This document shows, piece by piece, positions 31,743-40,759 of a stretch of 64,000 nucleotides of DNA. The notes under the pieces are model-generated. The model did no database searches. It worked only from the letters and a program-made list of their open reading frames with translations, and was not told the DNA's origin. This DNA is from Pedobacter ginsengisoli (GTDB taxonomy: Bacteria; Bacteroidota; Bacteroidia; Sphingobacteriales; Sphingobacteriaceae), in the NCBI RefSeq assembly GCF_030244015.1, contig NZ_JASSYX010000001.1:930001-994000 (forward strand), read 5' to 3'. Made by a program: the position numbers and the translations under genes. Within the stretch, counting starts at the first letter, position 1; each line of letters starts with the position of its first letter.

Positions 31743-33257
31743 TTATTTTTCTTTGTTTAAGGGCAGGGTAAACCAATGAAAGCCGTCTCTGGCGATCAGT
31801 GCTTCTGCATCTTCCGGACCCCAGGAGTCTGCTGAATAGTTGGGGAAGCTCAGGGATTTTTTAGTTTCCCAGGCATTGACAACCGGCATCAGCAATTCCC
31901 AGGCGATTTCTACCTGGTCGGCACGCATAAATTGGGTCTGGTCACCGGTCATGACATCCAGCAGCAGTGTTTCGTAGGCTTCAGGAGACTCGTTGGTGTA
32001 GGTGCCTTTGTAGTCAAATATCATATCGACAGGGTTTAATGTCATGTCGAGGCCCGGTCTTTTGCCTTGTACCTGTAAACGGATACTCATTTCCGGCTGT
32101 ATGCTGATGATGAGCCTGTTTTGCTGCCAGTGTTCAGTTACTGATGCAGGAAAGACCTGGTGCGGTACATCTTTAAACTGGATGGTGATTAAGGAAGAGG
32201 TCTGTGCGAGACGTTTTCCGGTACGTACATAAAATGGTATGCCTTTCCAGCGCCAGTTGTCTACAAAGAACTTGATGGCGGCAAAAGTTTCTGTATTTGA
32301 TTCTTTGTCTACGTCTTTTTCAGAACGGTAGCCGGGTACTTCATCTCCTTTGATCCAGCCTTTGGTGTATTGTCCGCGTACGGTATTGAAACGGATGTCT
32401 TCGGCAGAGAAAGGACGCATGGCTTTCAGTACGTCTACTTTTTTATCCCTGATCTCGTCGGCATCGAAGTTGATCGGGGTCTCCATGCCGATGATGCAGA
32501 GGAGCTGCAGCAAGTGGTTCTGGATCATGTCCCTCAATGCGCCGGAGCCATCGTAATAGCCGCCCCTGTCGCCCACGCCCAATTGTTCTGTCACTGAGAT
32601 TTGTACGTGATCGATGTAGTTTCTGTTCCAGAGGGGTTCCAGAAATGAATTGGCGAAGCGGAAGGCCATGATGTTCTGAACGGTTTCTTTACCCAGGTAA
32701 TGGTCTATCCTGTAGATCTGCTTCTCTGTGAAGCGTTCTTTGAGCAGTTCATTCAGTTCGCGGGCGGTTTCCAGGTCTCTGCCAAATGGTTTTTCGATCA
32801 CGATCCGGCAGTTGTCTTCATTTTCTGCCAGCTTAAATTTGGCCAGGCGTTTTGCTATTGAAGGGAAAAGCTCTGGTGACACGGCGAGGTAATACACAAT
32901 TTGTGTGTCTGCTCCAAAGTCGTCCTTAAATTTATCTATGGTTACTTTAAGTTCATCAAACGAGGCTGAATCTTTAACGTCGATCGGGTTGTAATGGATG
33001 TGCTGAGAAAAGCTTTCCCATTTGTCTTTGTCCACTTTGCCAGTCCGGGAAAAGCTGTTCACACCGTCCATGAGGGTTTCTCTGAACTTGATGTCGGTAA
33101 GCGGCCTTCTGGCAGTACCTATGATGGCGAATTTTTCGGGCATATAGCCCTCAGCGTAAAGGTTATAAAGAGCGGGCGCAAGTTTGCGCAGATTTAAGTC
33201 ACCGGTTCCACCAAAGATTACAATTATGGTTGGATTAACGTTGAGGCTTGTTTTCAT
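31743..33257 (-). CDS. zwf: Glucose-6-phosphate 1-dehydrogenase
   Basis: The 504-residue protein shows the NADP-binding IVIFGGTGDLNLRKLAPALYNL at the N-terminus and the active-site signature RIDHYLGKETVQN in the middle, where the Asp-His pair and Lys act on glucose 6-phosphate. EKPFGRDLETA is also conserved. It makes 6-phosphogluconolactone and NADPH. It sits between gnd (41 bases upstream) and pgl. Confidence 0.97.
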   Translation of the reverse strand: MKTSLNVNPTIIVIFGGTGDLNLRKLAPALYNLYAEGYMPEKFAIIGTARRPLTDIKFRETLMDGVNSFSRTGKVDKDKWESFSQHIHYNPIDVKDSASFDELKVTIDKFKDDFGADTQIVYYLAVSPELFPSIAKRLAKFKLAENEDNCRIVIEKPFGRDLETARELNELLKERFTEKQIYRIDHYLGKETVQNIMAFRFANSFLEPLWNRNYIDHVQISVTEQLGVGDRGGYYDGSGALRDMIQNHLLQLLCIIGMETPINFDADEIRDKKVDVLKAMRPFSAEDIRFNTVRGQYTKGWIKGDEVPGYRSEKDVDKESNTETFAAIKFFVDNWRWKGIPFYVRTGKRLAQTSSLITIQFKDVPHQVFPASVTEHWQQNRLIISIQPEMSIRLQVQGKRPGLDMTLNPVDMIFDYKGTYTNESPEAYETLLLDVMTGDQTQFMRADQVEIAWELLMPVVNAWETKKSLSFPNYSADSWGPEDAEALIARDGFHWFTLPLNKEK

Positions 33258-33298
33258 TAGAATGTTATTATGTTGCGATGATTTGCGGTTGTTATCGG

Positions 33299-34711
33299 TT
33301 AATTGTTTGCGTTCCAGTCGGCGTGAAAAATGCCTTCTTCGTCTGTTCGTTCAAAGGTGTGTGCGCCAAAGAAATCGCGCTGTGCCTGCGTAAGGTTCAA
33401 TGGGGATTTGTCTGTCCTGAGGGAATCGTAATAGGTGAGGGCAGAGGCAAAGCATGGAACGGCTATTCCGTTGTTTATCGCTGTTGTTACTACAGTCCTC
33501 GTGCCCGGGATGATTTCTTTCAGCTGGTTCTGGATGCTTTCGTCTGAATACAGGTGCGGAAGCTCCGGCTGTTTTTTGTAGGCCTGATAGATGTCTTCGA
33601 GCAATACCGCACGAATGATGCATCCGCCGCGCCAGATCTGAGAGATCTCTTTCAGGTTCAGTTCGTATTTGAATTCGGCGGAGGCTTGTTCCAGCAGGTG
33701 GAGGCCCTGTGCGTAAGAGGTGATCATGGCAAAATAAAGTGCCTGTTCTAACTGTGCTTCAAATGCGGCTGTGTTTTCTATTTTAGCTGCCTGATGCGGT
33801 AGAGCTTTGGCCAGTGCCACTCGCAGGGATTTGAATTTGGAAAGGTCCCTTGCGCTTACGGATTCATTGATGGTCGGGATAGGCAGCTGCAGATCCATGG
33901 AAACCTGTGAGGTCCATTTGCCGGTGCCTTTTGATTTCGCTTCGTCTTTGATGAGGTCTACCAGGAATTTTCCGGTTTTATCGTCCTTTACTTTAAATAT
34001 GTCACGGGTTACTTCCAGCAGGAAAGATTTTAACCGGCCGTTGTTCCATTTTTCAAATACTTTGAAGATCTGGTCATTGTCGTAACCGAGTACGTTCTTT
34101 AACAGGTCGTAGGCCTCTGCCAGGATCTGCATCATCGCATATTCGATGCCGTTGTGTACCATTTTGACGAAGTGACCGGAAGCGCCGGGTCCTATATAAG
34201 CGACACAAGGATCACCGTTTACTTTCGCGGATACTGCTTCAAGTATCGGTTTTACTGCATTGTAAGCCGTTTTGTCTCCTCCGGGCATCATGCTCGGTCC
34301 GAAACGGGCGCCTTCTTCTCCGCCGGAGATACCCATTCCGAAGAAATGGATTCCTTTGTCGCCAAGCTCTGCGGCTCTGCGGCTGGTATCGGTAAAGTGT
34401 GAGTTTCCGCTGTCGATGATCATGTCGCCTTTGTCGAGCAATGGCTGCAGTTCTCCGATAACGTTGTCTACAATTTTACCTGCCGGTACCAGAAGCATGA
34501 TTCTTCTTGGCAGTTCGAGGCTTTGAACGAAGTTTTCCAGTGATTCGTACCCGACTAAATTATGGGCTTTGCCATCTTCTTCGAGTTTTTTCAGCATACG
34601 GGTATCTTTATCGTACCCTGTTACCTGAAATCCGTTGTCGGCCATGTTAAGCAATAAATTGCGGCCCATGGTGCCCAGGCCGATCATTCCTAAAGTATAT
34701 TTATTATTCAT
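33299..34711 (-). CDS. gnd: 6-phosphogluconate dehydrogenase (decarboxylating)
   Basis: The 470-residue protein starts with the Rossmann motif IGLGTMGRNLLLNMADNGF and has the substrate-binding blocks GISGGEEGARFGPSMMPGG and VKMVHNGIEYAMMQ (catalytic Lys and Asn) and GTGKWTSQVSMDL. The length is that of the NADP-linked dimeric enzyme. It converts 6-phosphogluconate to ribulose 5-phosphate. Its start overlaps the end of the upstream ROK gene by 8 bases. Confidence 0.97.
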   Translation of the reverse strand: MNNKYTLGMIGLGTMGRNLLLNMADNGFQVTGYDKDTRMLKKLEEDGKAHNLVGYESLENFVQSLELPRRIMLLVPAGKIVDNVIGELQPLLDKGDMIIDSGNSHFTDTSRRAAELGDKGIHFFGMGISGGEEGARFGPSMMPGGDKTAYNAVKPILEAVSAKVNGDPCVAYIGPGASGHFVKMVHNGIEYAMMQILAEAYDLLKNVLGYDNDQIFKVFEKWNNGRLKSFLLEVTRDIFKVKDDKTGKFLVDLIKDEAKSKGTGKWTSQVSMDLQLPIPTINESVSARDLSKFKSLRVALAKALPHQAAKIENTAAFEAQLEQALYFAMITSYAQGLHLLEQASAEFKYELNLKEISQIWRGGCIIRAVLLEDIYQAYKKQPELPHLYSDESIQNQLKEIIPGTRTVVTTAINNGIAVPCFASALTYYDSLRTDKSPLNLTQAQRDFFGAHTFERTDEEGIFHADWNANN

Positions 34712-35477
34712 TGTCTGGTGTTTTGCTGGGATGTGTGGTGTACACGTGGTATTTTTCAGCCACTTCCCAAAGTTTGGCGCCGCCTTTGATGCCGTCTTTA
34801 TTGGTTACGGGTTTGATGTTAGGGGCCAGTTCAAAAGTGATGTGTTTGGAGTTTCCGCCTCCTATATATAAGGTATCATAATTAAATACAGTTTTATAGG
34901 TTTGTATGACCTGCTCCAGGCGTTCATTCCAGTCCTTCTTTCCGATCCTTTCTAGGGCTTTGGTGCCGATGTAGTCATCGTAGTCCTTTGTTTTAGATAC
35001 CGGAAAGTGTGCAAGTTCAAAATGGGGAAGCAGTTCACCGTCGAATACGAGCGCTGTGCCGAATCCGGTGCCTACAGTGAGTACAATCTCAAATCCTTTG
35101 CCGCTGACAATGCCGAGGGCCTGCTGGTCGGCGTCATTAATGAGCCGCACAGGGCAGCCCAGCAGATCGCTGACTTGCCGGGCAAGATCAACTTGTCTCC
35201 ATTTATCTTTGGCCAGGTTAGGGGCGGTGTATACTATCCCGCATTTGACATAGCCGGGAAAGCCTATGGAGACCCTGCCAAATTCCAGGTCCAGCAAGGC
35301 AACCAGTTCGCTGATCACTTTAATGACGGCTTCGGGTTTAGCATTTTTGGGAGTAGGGATCTTTTTGAATTCTGATAACAAATCGCCTTTGGGACTAAGG
35401 ATGCAAGCTTTTATACTTGTGCCGCCAATGTCTATTGATAAGATATTGCTGCTTTCTTTTTTTTGTTTAACTGGCAT
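34704..35477 (-). CDS. ROK-family polyphosphate glucokinase-like protein
   Basis: The 257-residue protein has the phosphate loop LSIDIGGTSIKACIL, FPGYVKCGIVYTAPNL, INDADQQALG and TVGTGFGTALVFDGELLPHFELAHF. The short length and the LLPHFELAHF block resemble polyphosphate--glucose phosphotransferases (PPGK) more than ATP-only ROK glucokinases. Such enzymes make glucose 6-phosphate using polyphosphate, ATP or both. As first gene of an operon with gnd, zwf and pgl it would feed the oxidative pentose phosphate pathway. Preference for polyphosphate is inferred from sequence pattern and not proven. Confidence 0.8.
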   Translation of the reverse strand: MPVKQKKESSNILSIDIGGTSIKACILSPKGDLLSEFKKIPTPKNAKPEAVIKVISELVALLDLEFGRVSIGFPGYVKCGIVYTAPNLAKDKWRQVDLARQVSDLLGCPVRLINDADQQALGIVSGKGFEIVLTVGTGFGTALVFDGELLPHFELAHFPVSKTKDYDDYIGTKALERIGKKDWNERLEQVIQTYKTVFNYDTLYIGGGNSKHITFELAPNIKPVTNKDGIKGGAKLWEVAEKYHVYTTHPSKTPDNE

Positions 35478-35742
35478 GTCTGTTTTCTAATAAAAAAGCC
35501 TGTCTTTTATTGTATTCTTCAAAATAACAAATTTTCATTCACTAATCGGGTTATATTATGGTATTTATATAGTAATAATTACGGATGACTGATAAAGTAT
35601 TGCAGCAATAAAAATACGAATGGGGGAGATTATTTTGGAATAGAAATTACTATATCGTTGTAGCTTAGGATAGTATTGAAATAACATACTATAATACAAG
35701 GTTTTGTAATGTCAATATTTTTAGAAAAAAAACATTAAAAGA

Positions 35743-35773
35743 TTTGGATTGTAATATTTCTTTCGTATTATTG
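35743..35773 (+). promoter_or_regulatory. Candidate Bacteroidota promoter for the double Sus locus
   Basis: TTTG at 35743-35746 and TATTATTG at 35766-35773 are separated by 19 bases, matching the -33/-7 arrangement of the primary sigma factor of Bacteroidota with one mismatch in the -7 box. The start of transcription would lie near 35780, about 65 bases before the small ORF. Confidence 0.45.
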
Positions 35774-35843
35774 TTACAGATAATCGATTTAGCACCATGA
35801 GGGATTATCGGGAAACCAAATACTTACCTAATTAAGCCAAACT

Positions 35844-35978
35844 ATGAACCAAACTTTTACTAAAAATCTATGGGGTAAACATTCTGCTCCGACTTACGAT
35901 TATTTTCTTGAACACCGTCACATCATACTGGGGAGTGTTGCTATGCTTTTTTGCGTAAATACTTGTAAAAAGCTTTAG
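35844..35978 (+). CDS. Possible 44-residue leader ORF upstream of the SusC-like gene
   Basis: An ATG at 35844 opens 44 codons ending in TAG at 35978. The peptide begins MNQTFTKNLWGKHS, has a short hydrophobic segment near residues 27-40 (IILGSVAMLFCVNT) and ends CKKL. It is not a match to a family I know. It could be a leader peptide, a small membrane peptide, or a decayed signal-peptide remnant of an older susC start. The codons look plausible, but the ORF is short enough to arise by chance. Confidence 0.35.
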   Translation: MNQTFTKNLWGKHSAPTYDYFLEHRHIILGSVAMLFCVNTCKKL

Positions 35979-36133
35979 CTAAAACGTTTTAAAATATTTC
36001 AAATTAATTAAAAGTATTGTTCAGACTGCAAATAACCGGCGGAAGGGACATTTTCTTTTATCTAATAATTTAAAATAATCTAATACAATCAATAAATATC
36101 AGTTTTCAATCAGTTAATACTTAATTATCTGTT

Positions 36134-39100
36134 ATGCGCATTATTGCAACTATGACTTTTCTGGGTGTGTTGTGTACAACAACATGCTCTTTCGGCAATA
36201 CGGCTAGGTCAGCCTGTGTTTCGAATAACTTCTCTATGAAGGGAAGCTTTCAGCAACAGACGGATACTTCTAAAAAGGATACTGCTTCAACAGACACTTC
36301 GGCTGTTGGGATTAAACCTATTAAGAAGACTATCACGCACAGACTTGAGTCGAAAGGCAATAGTCTCGATCCTAAGAAACTTTCTATATTTCCTGCTGTT
36401 ACCTTGCAGCAGGCTTTAAAGGGAGAGTCTGCTGGTGTTTATGTTCAGGAGCCAACCGGCGAGCCTGGTACTGCTCAAAACATCTTTATCCACGGAACTT
36501 CGCAGCCATTGTTGACGGCTCGTGAGTTGTTCCAGTCACAGCCGCTGATCATTTTAGATGGTGTGCCGTTGACAAGTGAGCATCCATATGCATTGGATAT
36601 TCAGCAATACAAATTTGAAAGAATTGGCCCGGGAACAAATCCTTTGTCTATTATTAATATGGACAACCTTCAGTCTGTAGAGGTATTGAAAGATCTTTCA
36701 GCCATTGCTGCTTACGGACCTAAAGGTGCTAACGGTGTAATTTTACTGACCACTAAGGCGGCGACCAGCAAAAGGACGATCACTTTTGATTCTTATGTTG
36801 GGATGGCTACTAAAACTGGTGTTACCACCATCAATGGTCAGTTCGAGAATAATTTCAGGAGGCAGTTTTATGATAAGTATACTGGAAACGGAAGTTATAC
36901 AGGGAATGATGTTTATCCATTGTATTTAAGTGATTCACTGAACAATGCTTATTATGGTCCTGCGAACTGGAATGACCTATACTATAAAAATGGTATGGTT
37001 TACGGTGTGAACGCAAGTATTGCAGGTGGAACTGACAGGGCAAACTTCCGCTTTTCTTTGGGATCACTTAAAAATGAAGGTGTAGCTGATGAAACTGGTG
37101 TTGAAAGGTACAACACACGTTTCGTGATCAATATGAAGCCAATTACCTGGCTGAATTTTAGTGCGATGGTAAATGGCAGCATAGTGGACCGTGACCGCAA
37201 CAGAAATGTAAGGGACAGGCTTACCCAGGTGAATTACATACCGGATCTGAGTTCACCGGTTGCTTCAAACAAGGAAAAATACGGACAATATCTTGGGGAG
37301 TTTGAAAAAGGATTTGACAACAACAAAACCAATTCTATTCAGGGTTATCTGAAAATTGGTCTGACCTTTGACAATTTCAACTGGATCACTACAGCTGGAG
37401 CGGATTACAATGAGGGTTATCGCGATATTTTCTTCCCGAGGACTTTATTGCAAACCACCAATTATGCGTCCAATTATTTTAGTACCAGCCAAAGGGCCTT
37501 TGTTGATAACGTAGCGTCGTACGATTGGGAAATAGATGATGACAGCAAATTTAATTTCCAGGCAGGTCTGTCGGCCCAATACGATTCTTATAAATATCAG
37601 TATGCTTATGCTTATAAAGGAGCGAATGACTTTATTAAGCTGAACTTATTGTATTCCGATCCTAATAAGACAAGTGGTTCTGAAGAATATTTGACTCCTA
37701 GTGTATTTAGAAGGGAGCTGGTATTCAAATATTTAGATAAAACAAAAAATAACCTGCTTTCTGCAAACGTAAGAGCTACTTATTCATTTAAAGATAAATA
37801 TACTTTCTCACTGATGCTTCGCGGAGATGGGTCTTCTACCCAGCAGCCTACCAGCCGCTGGTTCTATTCTCCGATCTTTTCGGCAGCATGGGATATGAAG
37901 AAGGAATTCTTTGAAGATGATGCGACAATCTCTACGCTGAATTTGCGCGGAAGCGCCGGCCGTATGGGCAGACATGAGAGCTTTGACAATTACGCGCAAG
38001 GTCCTCAGTATACTGCTTTCGCCGGATTTACAGGAAATTTAATCAGTCCGGGATATAACGGTATTGCAACGATGACCCGTCCTTATTCAACAGGTGGTGT
38101 AGGTTACGACCTCGATTGGGCATATACAGATCAGGCTAATATTGGTCTGGACGCGTCATTATTTAACAATCGGGTGAACGGTTCCCTGGACATTTACATG
38201 AAAGAAGATAAAAACATGCTTCTGGGTGTGCCGTCAGCTTCTGAGTATGGTTATTCAGCCATTATAAAAAATGGTATGGCTATCCGGAATTCAGGTGTTG
38301 ACCTGACTTTAAGCGGTGTAATTCTTCCGGCAGAAAAAACTGTTTCATGGACTTCATCACTGAATATCAATTACAACCGCAATGAGCTGACTGCTTTGCC
38401 AGGCGGCTTGTCGGAGCTTGCAATCGGCGACAGATTATTGAGAGTTGGTGAGGCAGTGGATCGTTACTGGGTACTGAACAACACGGGTATATATAATACT
38501 GATGATGAAGTACCTTCTGTAGGTGGTCAGAAGTTAAGCTATAATGGAATTGACCTGAAAGCGGGTGACCCGATATGGACAGATCTGAATAATGACAACA
38601 TCATCGATAATCATGACAGGGTTTTACAAGGTCATGCGCTTCCTGTTGTATCGGGTGGTTTCAACAATGATTTTAGTTATAAAAAATGGACTCTGGGCTT
38701 GAATTTCTATTATAATCTGGGTCGTCAGCTGATGAACCAGGAAATGGCAAACAGGTTTGACTTCGTAAACCGCGAGGGTCTGAATAACATCAATTCTGTA
38801 AGGGAAATTACATTCTGGGAAAAAAGAGGAGATTATTCGAAATATAATCTGTATAACCCATGGAGCTCTGTGGCACCTTACCAGGTAAATCAGGACATTT
38901 TTGTTGAAGATGCTGCTTTTGTGAAATTGCGCACGCTTTCCCTTGGCTATGATTTAACTGATATCGTAAAGAAAAATTCTCCGAATGTGAAGAGGATTTA
39001 TGTTTATGCGAGCGTAAACAATGTGTTTACATTGACTAAGTATACTGGTCAGGATCCGGAACTGGTAGATTATACCGGTTACGATACTGGTTATGGTATC

Positions 39101-39145
39101 CAGATACCAAGAACTTATTTACTGGGTGTAAAAATGGATTTTTAA
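36134..39145 (+). CDS. SusC/RagA-family TonB-dependent outer membrane transporter (first pair)
   Basis: The 1003-residue protein has a signal-like start (MRIIATMTFLGVLCTTTCSF), a Thr/Asp/Lys-rich linker, and then the plug domain: TLQQALKGESAGVYVQEP, PLIILDGVPLT, and VEVLKDLSAIAAYGPKGANGVILLTTK. The remainder is the 22-strand barrel, ending in YLLGVKMDF. The usual N-terminal carboxypeptidase-regulatory-like domain (about 90 residues) is missing. It imports a large ligand captured by its SusD partner, using TonB energy. The SusD-like gene follows after 50 bases. Confidence 0.93.
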   Translation: MRIIATMTFLGVLCTTTCSFGNTARSACVSNNFSMKGSFQQQTDTSKKDTASTDTSAVGIKPIKKTITHRLESKGNSLDPKKLSIFPAVTLQQALKGESAGVYVQEPTGEPGTAQNIFIHGTSQPLLTARELFQSQPLIILDGVPLTSEHPYALDIQQYKFERIGPGTNPLSIINMDNLQSVEVLKDLSAIAAYGPKGANGVILLTTKAATSKRTITFDSYVGMATKTGVTTINGQFENNFRRQFYDKYTGNGSYTGNDVYPLYLSDSLNNAYYGPANWNDLYYKNGMVYGVNASIAGGTDRANFRFSLGSLKNEGVADETGVERYNTRFVINMKPITWLNFSAMVNGSIVDRDRNRNVRDRLTQVNYIPDLSSPVASNKEKYGQYLGEFEKGFDNNKTNSIQGYLKIGLTFDNFNWITTAGADYNEGYRDIFFPRTLLQTTNYASNYFSTSQRAFVDNVASYDWEIDDDSKFNFQAGLSAQYDSYKYQYAYAYKGANDFIKLNLLYSDPNKTSGSEEYLTPSVFRRELVFKYLDKTKNNLLSANVRATYSFKDKYTFSLMLRGDGSSTQQPTSRWFYSPIFSAAWDMKKEFFEDDATISTLNLRGSAGRMGRHESFDNYAQGPQYTAFAGFTGNLISPGYNGIATMTRPYSTGGVGYDLDWAYTDQANIGLDASLFNNRVNGSLDIYMKEDKNMLLGVPSASEYGYSAIIKNGMAIRNSGVDLTLSGVILPAEKTVSWTSSLNINYNRNELTALPGGLSELAIGDRLLRVGEAVDRYWVLNNTGIYNTDDEVPSVGGQKLSYNGIDLKAGDPIWTDLNNDNIIDNHDRVLQGHALPVVSGGFNNDFSYKKWTLGLNFYYNLGRQLMNQEMANRFDFVNREGLNNINSVREITFWEKRGDYSKYNLYNPWSSVAPYQVNQDIFVEDAAFVKLRTLSLGYDLTDIVKKNSPNVKRIYVYASVNNVFTLTKYTGQDPELVDYTGYDTGYGIQIPRTYLLGVKMDF

Positions 39146-39195
39146 TTCTTAGCCTTAAACAGAATAATATTTAAGTACCAATTAAAATTGAGGAA

Positions 39196-40743
39196 ATGAA
39201 AAAAATAATTTTGCTGAGTCTTATCTTTTTTGCCCTGCTCGCGGGAAGTTGTAAAAAAGCATTGGACGTAAACTCGACCCGTGTGGTAAATGAGGAGAAT
39301 TTCTGGAATACGATTGAGGACGCCAGGGCCGGGATTATGGGTGTTTATGGGTTGACCAGAGCAGCATTGGCTGATAATAACGGCCATTGGATCTACGGAG
39401 ATGTACGGATGGGCAGTTTTGCCAGTCCGATCCGTCAGGATTTAAAAGCGGTCATTAAAAATGACCTGACTGCCCAGTATCCGGTGGTGGACGCGCTTTC
39501 AAACTGGAGAAGGTTTTACGCTATCGTAAATGCGGCCAACATCTTTTTAGAACGTATTCATGAAGTGCGCGACAACGATGCCCGCTATATTCAGAACAAT
39601 ATGGATGTTGATGTGGCCCAGGTCAGGTTCCTGAGGGCTTTCGCTTATTTCTATATGGTCAGGATCTGGGGTGATGTTCCGTTCATTACGTCTTCCCGTG
39701 ATGGTTCTTTTGAAAATATGCCAAAATCTGATGGGCGTGCGATCCTTGAATTTGTTCAGTCGGAAATGGCTGCCGCCGCTGAGGTATTGCCTTATAATTA
39801 TAGTGTTGGTGACATTCAGCAGCCTGGGCAGTATTATAATGAGTCTTCTTCGAGATGGAACGGAGCTCTGGTCAGAAAGATAAGTGCGTACAGCATGCTG
39901 GCTCACGTAGCTGCATGGCAGGGTAAATATGCAGACGTGTCTGTTTATACCAAATTTGTGATGGATAACTATACCAGGGGTAGTATCGGATATTCGGATA
40001 CACAATTCTTAACTCAGCGTAATGGTTTGTTCTACGATAAAAGAAACAGTCAGATCCTTGGATTTGGTTTCATATGGGGACACCAGGATGCTACATTTAC
40101 CGGAAACATTGAATCATTGACACTGGCTGAACCAGTTGTCAATAAAGCTTTACCTGATATTTACCTTACAAAAGATTCGATCATCGGGATTTTTAAAGAA
40201 ACCAATGATGCAAGGTTCAATATTGATACAACTGGTGTGCCTCACTCTGATCGTTACATTACCAATTACCAGGGCAAGTATCCGATCTTCAGTAAGATCA
40301 AAGTAATGCAGGATGGATCTTCAGACCCTACTTTCAGGATATTTTCCAGTACCATCGTTGTTACCAGACTTGAAGACATCACGTTATTGAGAGCTGAAGC
40401 ACTGGCTGTACTTGGTGAAAGAGAAGGGGCAATTGCCGCTTTGAATATCATCAGGCAACTGAGATACAATGTGGACAATGTGGGTAAAGCTACTGAGGGT
40501 AACACTTACCAGGCTTATAATGAGGCAAAGAGCGGAGCTCTGATCGATGCGATCTTCAGGGAACGTCAAAAAGAGCTGATGGGCGAGGGACAACGCTGGT
40601 ATGATCAGGTAAGGTATCAGAGGATCAAACAATCTGATCCGAAGTTTGTGGCTTTGCTCAATAATGGAGGAATTTACTGGCCAATAGCTCAGAGTGTTCT
40701 GGCTCAGAATCCTAAGCTAACTCAAAATTCATACTGGAAATAA
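39196..40743 (+). CDS. SusD/RagB-family surface lipoprotein (first pair)
   Basis: The 515-residue protein has a lipoprotein signal with lipobox LAGSC (Cys19) followed by KKALDVNSTRVVNEENFW, the SusD N-terminal pattern. Tetratricopeptide-like helices follow (VRFLRAFAYFYMVRIWGDVPFI), and the C-terminal RAEALAVLGEREGAIAALNIIR and RQKELMGEGQRWYDQVRY are typical. SusD proteins form a lid over SusC and bind the imported ligand. It ends with the usual aromatic N-S-Y-W-K. Confidence 0.95.
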   Translation: MKKIILLSLIFFALLAGSCKKALDVNSTRVVNEENFWNTIEDARAGIMGVYGLTRAALADNNGHWIYGDVRMGSFASPIRQDLKAVIKNDLTAQYPVVDALSNWRRFYAIVNAANIFLERIHEVRDNDARYIQNNMDVDVAQVRFLRAFAYFYMVRIWGDVPFITSSRDGSFENMPKSDGRAILEFVQSEMAAAAEVLPYNYSVGDIQQPGQYYNESSSRWNGALVRKISAYSMLAHVAAWQGKYADVSVYTKFVMDNYTRGSIGYSDTQFLTQRNGLFYDKRNSQILGFGFIWGHQDATFTGNIESLTLAEPVVNKALPDIYLTKDSIIGIFKETNDARFNIDTTGVPHSDRYITNYQGKYPIFSKIKVMQDGSSDPTFRIFSSTIVVTRLEDITLLRAEALAVLGEREGAIAALNIIRQLRYNVDNVGKATEGNTYQAYNEAKSGALIDAIFRERQKELMGEGQRWYDQVRYQRIKQSDPKFVALLNNGGIYWPIAQSVLAQNPKLTQNSYWK

Positions 40744-40759
40744 CCAAGCATTTATAGAC

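Larger units (their letters stand above)
35478..36133. other. Intergenic region, 656 bases, leader of the double Sus locus
   Basis: This AT-rich divergent gap between the pentose phosphate operon and the first susC-like gene contains a well-spaced Bacteroidota promoter (35743-35773) and a possible 44-codon ORF (35844-35978). From the predicted transcription start the susC-like message would have a leader of about 350 bases. Nothing else recognisable was seen. Confidence 0.65.
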
